From NCBI GenBank assembly GCA_903850335.1, contig CAINLJ010000270.1:1-52924 (forward strand): 52,924 nt of DNA. The letters run 5' to 3'. Made by a program: the position numbers and the translations under genes. This document shows, in pieces, positions 17,259 through 24,312 of this stretch. Below the pieces are notes generated by a model, which ran no database searches, was not told where the DNA came from, and saw only the letters and a program-made list of their open reading frames with translations. The stretch comes from an uncultured Bacteroidia bacterium. Its GTDB lineage: Bacteria > Bacteroidota > Bacteroidia > Bacteroidales > Prolixibacteraceae. How positions within the stretch are numbered: position 1 is the first letter of the stretch; each line of letters opens with the position of its first letter.

Positions 17259-17465
17259 ATGAACCGAAAAGAGTTCTTTATGAAGAGTGGACGTTGGGTA
17301 ATATTGTCCGGCATCGTTGGGTTAAGTGTATTTCTTGCTCGTAACGATAAAGTTGCAATCTCGCGGAATTGTTCTGGTCCTTCTTTATGCAGGAATTGCG
17401 GTAAGTATTCTCAATGTGAACTCCCACAGGCTAATAACCAAAGAAATGGCAGAAAAGAATCCTAA
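17259..17465 (+). CDS. Small four-cysteine protein with twin-Arg-like N-terminus
   Basis: 68 residues. The N-terminus NRKEFFMKSGRW resembles a Tat signal with RK in place of RR and parallels the SRRDFLRNG of the next gene. A hydrophobic stretch (VILSGIVGLSVFLA) follows. The C-terminal part holds C38-x5-C44-x2-C47-x5-C53, a compact arrangement that could bind an FeS cluster or zinc. It starts 4 bases after the NHL gene and its end overlaps the start of the Tat ferredoxin by 20 bases. Translational coupling and the ordered cysteines argue that it is real. I do not know a named family for it. It may be a small partner of the ferredoxin. Confidence 0.65.
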   Translation: MNRKEFFMKSGRWVILSGIVGLSVFLARNDKVAISRNCSGPSLCRNCGKYSQCELPQANNQRNGRKES

Positions 17466-18018
17466 ATATAGTCGTCGGGATTTTTTAAGAAATGGAACCC
17501 GAATTTCCCTTTTAATTACATTGGGAACAGTAGGTGGAATTTCCGCAAGACATTTAACCCATGAAAAATATGTGTGGCAAATCGACCCATTTAAATGCAC
17601 ACAATGTGGAAGGTGTGCCACATCGTGTGTAATGTCGCCTTCAGCGGTTAAATGTTTACATGCCTATGATCTTTGTGGTTATTGCGACCTATGCGGCGGA
17701 TATCTTAAATCTGATCCAAATAAACGTTCTACGGCTGCAGAAAATCAACTCTGCCCAACGGCTGCTATTCAAAGAAAGTATATTGAAGAACCTTATTTTG
17801 AATATGTTATCAATGAAGATCTTTGTATTGGCTGCGCAAAATGTGTTAAAGGCTGTACTTCTTTTGGTAATGGATCTCTTCATTTGCAAATTATTCAAAG
17901 CAGATGCCTAAATTGTAACGAGTGTTCAATAGCGCGTTTGTGTCCGTCTGATGCAATTTCCCGGGTTAAAGGAAGTAAACCTTATATGGTAAAAGGAAGT
18001 TTTACAAAAGAAAGTTGA
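17446..18018 (+). CDS. Tat-exported polyferredoxin (several [4Fe-4S] clusters)
   Basis: 190 residues from the ATG at 17446; an upstream TTG would add 40 residues but would bury the Tat motif. The signal is SRRDFLRNG followed by a hydrophobic ISLLITLGTVGGISA, so the folded protein should cross to the periplasm. Cysteine motifs are CTQCGRCATSC (C51, C54, C57, C61), CGYCDLC with a later CP, CIGCAKCVKGC and CLNCNECSIARLCP. That is enough for three or four [4Fe-4S] clusters. It resembles NapG/NosR-associated ferredoxins. It overlaps the small gene before it and is followed directly by the NapH-like membrane ferredoxin, so it is the likely periplasmic electron acceptor or donor for that protein. 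Confidence 0.85.
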   Translation: MAEKNPKYSRRDFLRNGTRISLLITLGTVGGISARHLTHEKYVWQIDPFKCTQCGRCATSCVMSPSAVKCLHAYDLCGYCDLCGGYLKSDPNKRSTAAENQLCPTAAIQRKYIEEPYFEYVINEDLCIGCAKCVKGCTSFGNGSLHLQIIQSRCLNCNECSIARLCPSDAISRVKGSKPYMVKGSFTKES

Positions 18019-18020
18019 TA

Positions 18021-19322
18021 ATGATCAATGATAAAAAATACGAAAAAATAAAGCCAATAATGAGTAATTGGTTCAAAATATCACTTTTGTTTACCTTCCT
18101 GTTGTTCAGCATTGCTGGAATGAGTCAGAAACAGAGGTTTCCAAAGCCGGAATTTGGAACCGGATACCATCAGCCAACTCCAATAACACCTGAACCCCGT
18201 GCACTATCACTCGAATATTTCGATGTGGTCGTTTTAGCTGTTGTCTTGTCACTTGCCAGTTGGATTGCTCTTCGCCGACGTTCACGAAAGGAAATGCTTT
18301 GGTTGTCGGTTTTCACTTTACTATATTTCGGATTTTACCGTGATGGATGTATTTGTGCAATTGGCTCTGTTCAGAATGTTACACTTACTCTTTTTGATCC
18401 AAACTATGCCATATCAATTTCAACATTACTTTTTTTCCTGTTACCTCTGATTTTTACATTATATTTCGGAAGAACCTTTTGTGCCGGTGCTTGTCCTCTT
18501 GGGGCAATTCAGGATCTGATTATTGTCAAGCCTTTAACGATGCCTCAATGGCTGCGCAAAACTCTGGGATTATTCCCTTACCTGTACCTGACATTAGCTG
18601 TATTATTCGCTGCTACGGGTACGGATTTTATTATTTGCCGGTATGATCCATTTGTGGGTATTTTTAGGATGGATGCAGCATTTCACATGGTTGTTCTTGG
18701 TATTTCATTTTTACTGATGGGAATGTTTATTGCACGTCCATATTGCAGATTTCTATGTCCTTATGGTGTTCTGTTAAACTGGATGTCGAAGTATTCAAAA
18801 TGGCACCTAAAAATTAGTCCGGCGGCTTGTATACAGTGTAAATTATGCACTAACTCTTGCCCGTTTGACGCGATTGACTTCCCAACAGGTGAAAAGGAAT
18901 CAAAAACAAGAATATGGGGAGTGAACCGTTTTCTGGTTTATCTTGTATTAATACCGGTTTGGATATTGATTGGAGGTTTTGCCGGTTCACAGGCGCATAC
19001 ATGGATTTCGAAAGCAAACTCCAAAGTCTACCTCGCCGAACTGTTGATTACAAGACCTGAGGTTAGGAGTGATGAAAAAAACCTCGATGTACAGGCATTT
19101 CTTGGTTCTGGAAAATCAATGGAAATGCTTGTAAATGAAGCAAAAGTAATTCGTCATAAATTTTATACCGGAGGTTGGATAGCCGGAGGATTTATGGGTC
19201 TTATCATTGGTATGACATTACTTAACCAGGTTGTCTACAGAAGAAAAGAGGACTATCAGCCTGATAAAGGGAATTGCTATAGTTGTGCACGTTGCATAAG
19301 TTATTGTCCTGTTAAAAATTAA
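18021..19322 (+). CDS. NapH/NosR-like membrane ferredoxin
   Basis: 433 residues from the ATG at 18021 (a TTG two codons earlier overlaps the previous stop). It has about five to six membrane segments. The two CxxxCP motifs of the NapH/NosR family are present, C154-xxx-C158-P (FCAGACPLG) and C242-xxx-C246-P (YCRFLCPYG). A ferredoxin motif CIQCKLCTNSCP starts at C270, and a further CYSCARCISYCP lies at the very C-terminus after the last membrane segment. The FMN-binding periplasmic domain of complete NosR is absent. Such proteins carry electrons between quinol or cytosolic FeS proteins and periplasmic partners. Its neighbours, a Tat ferredoxin before and a membrane-anchored propeller after, support transmembrane electron transfer. 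Confidence 0.85.
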   Translation: MINDKKYEKIKPIMSNWFKISLLFTFLLFSIAGMSQKQRFPKPEFGTGYHQPTPITPEPRALSLEYFDVVVLAVVLSLASWIALRRRSRKEMLWLSVFTLLYFGFYRDGCICAIGSVQNVTLTLFDPNYAISISTLLFFLLPLIFTLYFGRTFCAGACPLGAIQDLIIVKPLTMPQWLRKTLGLFPYLYLTLAVLFAATGTDFIICRYDPFVGIFRMDAAFHMVVLGISFLLMGMFIARPYCRFLCPYGVLLNWMSKYSKWHLKISPAACIQCKLCTNSCPFDAIDFPTGEKESKTRIWGVNRFLVYLVLIPVWILIGGFAGSQAHTWISKANSKVYLAELLITRPEVRSDEKNLDVQAFLGSGKSMEMLVNEAKVIRHKFYTGGWIAGGFMGLIIGMTLLNQVVYRRKEDYQPDKGNCYSCARCISYCPVKN

Positions 19323-19343
19323 TAATGTTATCACGTTTCTCGA

Positions 19344-21161
19344 ATGGAAAATGACAATAAATTGAAATTATCCTTCAATATTGCCCTGATTTCAGGGATT
19401 TTCTGCGTTACCGTGGCCCTGCTATTACTACTTAATTTCATGCAGATGATTAAGAGTAAACCACTTGAAAGTAAGGCGCTTATTTCATTAGTTCAGCGAC
19501 TTGGTCAGGAACCCAACAGTGACGAACTTAAACAGGAAATACGTGATTTTGACCTTTTGGCACGTAAAGCTTATTTTAATACTCAATGGCAGGTCAAAAC
19601 AGGAGGATATCTCTTACTGTTCGGATCCATTATTTTGGCATTTTCGCTTCGGATTTTTATAGGATTGAGAGCCCGGATAGAGGAACCTGAGGTCAATGAA
19701 AATAATGAGTTTATCAGCAGAATGCTGGCTCAGCGGTGGGTAATTATTATAGGATCATCATTGATTTGCCTCGGATTGGTGGCTTCATTTTTGACTGTCG
19801 ATGATCTTCAGAAATATTCTGTTGATGAATCAATCAAAATAATAAAATCTTCTGAAAATCAGGATAACATTGAGGTTATTCAGGTCGGTCAAAAACCTGT
19901 TGTTTCAGACACAATAAAAAGTAGCTTAGCAGGATCAGCCCCAAAAATAAAGAATTCCATAGTTGAAAAAGGTGCTATTCCGGCTCCTAAAATCTCCTTC
20001 CCAGGGGCAACAGAGATTCGAAAAAATGTACCCTCTTTCCGTGGACCATTTGGTAATGGAGTCTTTTATCAAAAAGGAACCCCTGTTTCGTGGGATGCAA
20101 CTTCAGGAAAAAATGTGATCTGGAAAACGCCGGTTCTTAAAAAGGGATACAATTCACCTGTGATTTGGGGAGACAAATTATTTTTATCTGGTAGTGACGC
20201 TAAGTCAAGAGAGGTTTACTGTTTTGATACAAAAAATGGTAAACTACTTTGGAAACAGACAGTTGACAAGATTCAGGGTAGTCCTGCTACTCCTCCGAAG
20301 GTCACCGAAGACACAGGGTTGTCAGCTTCTTCGCTGACAACCGATGGAACCAGGGTCTTTGCAATATTTGCAACCGGCGATATAATCTGTTTTGATCCTG
20401 AAGGAAATCGTATTTGGGCCCGAAACCTTGGAATTCCTGATAATCATTATGGTCATGCATCCTCATTGGTAATGTGGAGAGATAAAATTTTCGTGCAGTA
20501 TGATACAAATAAGAGCCGAAAATTGATGGCATTACTGACTTCTAACGGAAAGACTGCATGGGAAACGGTGAGAAAAGGAAAAATCTCATGGGCAAGCCCA
20601 ATTATTGGTGAGATAAATGGTAAGTTCGAGGTCATTCTTTCTACAGATCCAATGGTAGCCGGCTACGATACAGAGTCTGGTAAAGAGTTATGGTCTGTAG
20701 ATTGCATGAGCGGGGAAGTCGGTCCTTCTCCAGCCTTTGGAAGCGGTTTGGTTTTTGCCGCCAACGAATATGCCAAACTTGTTGCGATTGATCCTGTTAA
20801 AAATGCAAAGGTTTGGGAAAGTGATGAATATATGCCTGAAGTGGCAAGTCCCGTTTCAGCAAACGGATTACTTTTCATTGCAACAAGCTATGGAGTTCTT
20901 GCATGCTACGATGCAAAATCGGGACAAAAATATTGGGTCAAAGAGGATGGAACCGGATATTACTCCTCACCGGTGATAGTTGATAATAAACTTTATACAT
21001 TTAATACAGCAGGTAATATGAAGGTCTTCGAAGTCGCAAAAACAGAAAAGTTGCTTGGTGAAGGTAATGCTTCTGAAAAAGTAACGACCACTCCTGCCTT
21101 CAAAGATGGACGAATGTATTTACGAACACCCAATTTTATTTATTGCATCGGCAAAAAGTAA
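19344..21161 (+). CDS. PQQ-like beta-propeller protein with three N-terminal membrane segments
   Basis: 605 residues. Three hydrophobic segments lie near residues 10-32, 86-107 and 132-153, and a Ser/Lys/Pro linker leads to a propeller that starts near VPSFRGPFGNGVFYQKGTPVSW. Blades repeat GKLLWKQ, GNRIWARN, GKTAWETV, GKELWSVD and GQKYWVKE. This subtype, with its SWDATSGKNVIWKTP opening, differs from the WRGP tandem set. The membrane part is unusual for a propeller and could interact with the NapH-like protein encoded 21 bases upstream. The next gene, a NuoE-NuoF fusion, begins 36 bases downstream, so the propeller sits between membrane and cytosolic parts of the presumed electron path. Confidence 0.8.
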   Translation: MENDNKLKLSFNIALISGIFCVTVALLLLLNFMQMIKSKPLESKALISLVQRLGQEPNSDELKQEIRDFDLLARKAYFNTQWQVKTGGYLLLFGSIILAFSLRIFIGLRARIEEPEVNENNEFISRMLAQRWVIIIGSSLICLGLVASFLTVDDLQKYSVDESIKIIKSSENQDNIEVIQVGQKPVVSDTIKSSLAGSAPKIKNSIVEKGAIPAPKISFPGATEIRKNVPSFRGPFGNGVFYQKGTPVSWDATSGKNVIWKTPVLKKGYNSPVIWGDKLFLSGSDAKSREVYCFDTKNGKLLWKQTVDKIQGSPATPPKVTEDTGLSASSLTTDGTRVFAIFATGDIICFDPEGNRIWARNLGIPDNHYGHASSLVMWRDKIFVQYDTNKSRKLMALLTSNGKTAWETVRKGKISWASPIIGEINGKFEVILSTDPMVAGYDTESGKELWSVDCMSGEVGPSPAFGSGLVFAANEYAKLVAIDPVKNAKVWESDEYMPEVASPVSANGLLFIATSYGVLACYDAKSGQKYWVKEDGTGYYSSPVIVDNKLYTFNTAGNMKVFEVAKTEKLLGEGNASEKVTTTPAFKDGRMYLRTPNFIYCIGKK

Positions 21162-21197
21162 ATTGCCGGAAAATAATTATGATTTAAATAGTTAAAA

Positions 21198-23537
21198 ATG
21201 ATTGACCTGAAGCAGATAGATGAAACCATTCAGGAGAAGGGGAATACAAAAACTTCTTTAATTCCCATCCTTCAGTCGATTCAGGGCAAATATAATTATT
21301 TGCCTGGTGAGGCTTTACGAAGGGTTAGTGATACAACTTCTATAACTCCATCTGAAATAATCGGGGTTGCTAGCTTCTATTCGCAGTTTCGTCTCGCACC
21401 TGTTGGTGAACACATTGTTCGGGTTTGTGTCGGCACTGCCTGTCATGTTAAAGGAGCAACTCAGGTCTATGATTCATTGCGAAGAGCCTTTAATTTGAAA
21501 GAGGGTGAATACACTGATCAATCACATAAATATACAATTGAAAAGGTCAGTTGTCTTGGTTGCTGTACTTTGGCACCTGTTGTTCAGATAGATAGTATAA
21601 CTTATGGACATGTAACATCGGATAAAGCCACAGATATTATTAAAGATTTTGAAAATCAAAAATCAAAGAAAAATAAGGGACCTTATCTCAATACAGATGG
21701 TACAGAAATTCAGGGTGAAATAAGGATTGGACTCGGTTCATGCTGTGTGGCAAGTGGCAGCAGTGACATTAAGGATGCTGTTGAACACACAATTAATGAC
21801 ACAGGTTTGAATGTTAAACTTAAAAGTGTTGGTTGTGTTGGAATGTGCCATCAGGTCCCGCTTGTCGAAATCGTTCCTGTAAGGGGTGAACCAACACTTT
21901 ATTCCAAAGTAAAATCGGAGGATATCCAGCAGATCATTTCTGCGCATTTTCAACCTCTGGGACGTTTATCCAGATTGAAAAAGAGGTTTATTAATGCTAT
22001 TGAGAATATTCAAACCGATCAGAAATGGAATGGTATAGAGCGTTATGAGCTGGATATCAGGGAAAAACATGTCTCTTCCTTCCTTGGTAAACAGTTTCCA
22101 ATTGCAACTGAACTTCGAGGTTTAATCAACCCTCTGGATCTCCAGGAATACCAGGACCATGGGGGATTCAAGGCACTAAAAAAGGTTTTAAACGAATTCA
22201 CACCTGTTCAGGTTATTGAAAATATCAAAGCTAGTGGAATAAGGGGGCGGGGAGGAGCAGGTTTTCCAACCGGGATAAAATGGGAGCTTGTTTCAAAAGA
22301 AATCAGTGAGCAAAAATATCTCATTTGTAATGGAGATGAGGGAGATCCAGGTGCTTTTATGGATCGTATGCTGCTCGAATCCTATCCATACCGGATTATT
22401 GAAGGAATGATTATAGCAGCCTATGCAACCAATATTTGCGAAGGCTATTTTTATATTCGTGCAGAGTATCCGCTCGCTGTAAAACGAATTCGCGCTGCCC
22501 TTGAGATATGTATTAGTAATAACCTGATTGGTAATAATATACTTGGAACTAACTTTAGTTTTAACGTTAAAATCTACGAAGGTGCCGGGGCATTTGTTTG
22601 CGGTGAGGAGACGGCTCTTATCCAATCAATTGAAGGGAACCGTGGATTTCCACATCTCCGCCCACCTTTCCCGGCAGTAAAAGGATTATTTGGATTTCCA
22701 ACTTTAGTAAACAACACTGAGACATTTGCACAAATTCCTTTTATCATACGAGATAATATTGACAGGTTTACACGTATTGGTACTGAAAATAGCAAAGGAA
22801 CAAAAGTTTTTTCCCTGGCGGGGAAAGTAGCTCGCGGAGGATTGATCGAGGTTCCTATGGGAATGACAATAAGACAAATTGTCGAAGAAATTGGTGGAGG
22901 GATTGCCAATGGACAGAAATTCAAGGCAGTACAAATCGGTGGCCCTTCTGGTGGCTGTATTCCGGCACATTTGCAAGATACACCAATCGATTATGAGTCA
23001 CTTACAAGTCTGGGTGCAATGATGGGTTCAGGTGGACTTATTGTTCTGGACGAGACAGACTGTATGGTTGACATTGCAAAGTTCTTTCTATCATTTACTC
23101 AGGATGAATCGTGCGGAAAATGTACATTTTGCAGGGTAGGTACCAAAAGAATGCTTGATATCCTTGATAATCTGACACAGGGCAAAGGAAAACCGGGTGA
23201 TCTTGAAAAACTCGAAAATCTCGCCGATTGGACAAAAAAAGGTTCACTTTGCGGGCTTGGGAGAACTGCCCCAAACCCGGTATTGAGTACTTTAAAATAT
23301 TTCAGGGAGGAATATGAATCTCATTTAAAGGGTATTTGTCCTACCGGTAAATGTGCTTCACTTGTAAATTATTCAATTAATGATGATTGTATTGGTTGTA
23401 CCCTTTGTGTGCAAAGGTGCCCTGTACAGGCAATACCATTTAAACCACATGAAAAACACATAATTAGCAGGGAATTATGCATTAAATGTGATGCATGCAG
23501 ACAGGTATGCCCTGTTAATGCGGTCATTGTGAAATGA
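21198..23537 (+). CDS. NuoE-NuoF fusion, NAD(P)H-oxidising FeS flavoprotein with C-terminal ferredoxin
   Basis: 779 residues. Residues about 1-155 are a NuoE-type thioredoxin-like [2Fe-2S] domain (C77-x4-C82 and CLGCC). Residues about 170-250 are a second thioredoxin-like ferredoxin (GSCCVASG, CVGMC). Next comes the NuoF core, with the FMN/NADH-binding signatures GIRGRGGAGFPTGIKW, GDEGDPGAFMDR and GAGAFVCGEETALI. Its [4Fe-4S] ligands are C639, C642 and C645 plus a later cysteine. The protein ends with CIGCTLCVQRCP and CIKCDACRQVCP. The NuoF-plus-ferredoxin layout is that of HydB/HndC-type subunits of electron-bifurcating hydrogenases and NADH-dependent formate dehydrogenases; fusion with NuoE is less usual. 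No hydrogenase or formate dehydrogenase catalytic subunit occurs in the window. It probably oxidises NADH and passes electrons to the FeS-flavoprotein at 24313. Confidence 0.9.
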   Translation: MIDLKQIDETIQEKGNTKTSLIPILQSIQGKYNYLPGEALRRVSDTTSITPSEIIGVASFYSQFRLAPVGEHIVRVCVGTACHVKGATQVYDSLRRAFNLKEGEYTDQSHKYTIEKVSCLGCCTLAPVVQIDSITYGHVTSDKATDIIKDFENQKSKKNKGPYLNTDGTEIQGEIRIGLGSCCVASGSSDIKDAVEHTINDTGLNVKLKSVGCVGMCHQVPLVEIVPVRGEPTLYSKVKSEDIQQIISAHFQPLGRLSRLKKRFINAIENIQTDQKWNGIERYELDIREKHVSSFLGKQFPIATELRGLINPLDLQEYQDHGGFKALKKVLNEFTPVQVIENIKASGIRGRGGAGFPTGIKWELVSKEISEQKYLICNGDEGDPGAFMDRMLLESYPYRIIEGMIIAAYATNICEGYFYIRAEYPLAVKRIRAALEICISNNLIGNNILGTNFSFNVKIYEGAGAFVCGEETALIQSIEGNRGFPHLRPPFPAVKGLFGFPTLVNNTETFAQIPFIIRDNIDRFTRIGTENSKGTKVFSLAGKVARGGLIEVPMGMTIRQIVEEIGGGIANGQKFKAVQIGGPSGGCIPAHLQDTPIDYESLTSLGAMMGSGGLIVLDETDCMVDIAKFFLSFTQDESCGKCTFCRVGTKRMLDILDNLTQGKGKPGDLEKLENLADWTKKGSLCGLGRTAPNPVLSTLKYFREEYESHLKGICPTGKCASLVNYSINDDCIGCTLCVQRCPVQAIPFKPHEKHIISRELCIKCDACRQVCPVNAVIVK

Positions 23538-23582
23538 TTTTTTTTTGTAAATATAAATAGACAAATCAAGATTAATATTTTA

Positions 23583-24308
23583 ATGACATTATTTAAAAAT
23601 AAATATAGAATAGAATCAACCCGGTTAAAAGGGTGGGATTATGGATCCGAAGGTTCCTATTTTGTCACAATTTGCACTGAAGATCGTTTCAATTTGTTTG
23701 GATGTGTTATAGAAGGTAAAATGGAATTAAACCAATTTGGCAATATCGTAAATCAATGTTGGTTCGATTTGCCTAATCATTATGACAATATACGGTTGGA
23801 CGAATTTGTTATAATGCCAAATCATATTCACGGGATCATTATTATTGACAATAATATAATTAAATATCGTGTAGAGACGGGTTTGAAACCCGTCTCTACC
23901 ATTATCCCAACCGAACCCATTATCCCAACCGAACCCATTATCCCAACCGAACCCATCATCCCAACCGAATCCATTGTCCCAACCGAACCCATCATCCCAA
24001 CCGAACCCATTATCCCAACCGGATCCATTATCCCAACCGGATCCATTATCCCAACCGGATCCATTATCCCAACCGAATCCAATGTCCCAACCCATGGATC
24101 GATTATAATAAAAAAACGACATGGATTATTCGAATTTATTCGTGCGTTAAAAACATTCTCGGGACGTCGAATTAATGAATTACGTCATTTACCTGGAAAA
24201 CCTGTTTGGCAACTACGTTTCCATGATCATGTAATCAGAGATAATGGAGAGCTATTAAGAATCAGGCAATACATAAAAAATAACCCTGTCAATTTTACAG
24301 AAGATTAA
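23583..24308 (+). CDS. REP-associated tyrosine transposase (RAYT, Y1 family) with internal repeat insertion
   Basis: 241 residues. The HUH motif appears in MPNHIHGIIII and the C-terminal tyrosine region in RQYIKNNPVNF, both typical of IS200/IS605-related RAYT proteins that act on dispersed palindromes. Between these lies an unusual in-frame insertion: a perfect palindrome encoding VETGLKPVST and ten 18-base units encoding IIPTEP-like repeats. The gene sits on the same strand as the cluster, between the NuoE-NuoF gene and the FeS-flavoprotein gene, ending only 4 bases before the next ATG. It therefore interrupts or has been absorbed into the operon. The repeat block is likely a disordered loop, and whether the enzyme still works is unknown. 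Confidence 0.85.
   Translation: MTLFKNKYRIESTRLKGWDYGSEGSYFVTICTEDRFNLFGCVIEGKMELNQFGNIVNQCWFDLPNHYDNIRLDEFVIMPNHIHGIIIIDNNIIKYRVETGLKPVSTIIPTEPIIPTEPIIPTEPIIPTESIVPTEPIIPTEPIIPTGSIIPTGSIIPTGSIIPTESNVPTHGSIIIKKRHGLFEFIRALKTFSGRRINELRHLPGKPVWQLRFHDHVIRDNGELLRIRQYIKNNPVNFTED
23871..23899. repeat. 29-base perfect palindrome (REP-like) inside the RAYT gene
   Basis: Two 14-base arms beginning GTAGAGACGGGTTT flank a single G at the centre and are perfectly complementary. The element looks like the dispersed GTAGAGACG...CGTCTCTAC palindromes that I recall from Bacteroidota and cyanobacterial genomes, and RAYT enzymes are thought to mobilise such sequences. No second copy of the full palindrome was noticed in this window. 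Confidence 0.85.
23901..24093 (+). repeat. Tandem 18-base repeats, ten units plus a partial unit
   Basis: Units follow ATTATCCCAACCGAACCC with small variants (ATCATC, ATTGTC, GGATCC, GAATCC). The ten full units span 23901-24080 and a partial one follows. Each unit is six codons, so the frame is kept, and the protein reads IIPTEP, IIPTES or IIPTGS. Units 7-9 are identical GGATCC variants, and units 1-3 are identical to each other, showing recent expansion. The block starts two bases after the palindrome. Confidence 0.95.
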
Positions 24309-24312
24309 TTAA

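Noticed and set aside
17326-17445. Longer N-terminus for the Tat ferredoxin
   Set aside because: The extra 40 residues would precede the SRRDFLRNG Tat motif and overlap a better-supported small gene; the ATG at 17446 places the motif near the start.
23901-24093. CRISPR array
   Set aside because: The units are 18 bases, directly adjacent with no unique spacers, and lie in frame inside the transposase gene. It is a minisatellite, not CRISPR.
23727-24122. 131-residue Gly/Trp/Asp-rich ORF on the - strand
   Set aside because: It is the antisense shadow of the 18-base repeats; its length comes from the repeat unit being a multiple of three. The + strand frame has the HUH motif and catalytic Tyr region.
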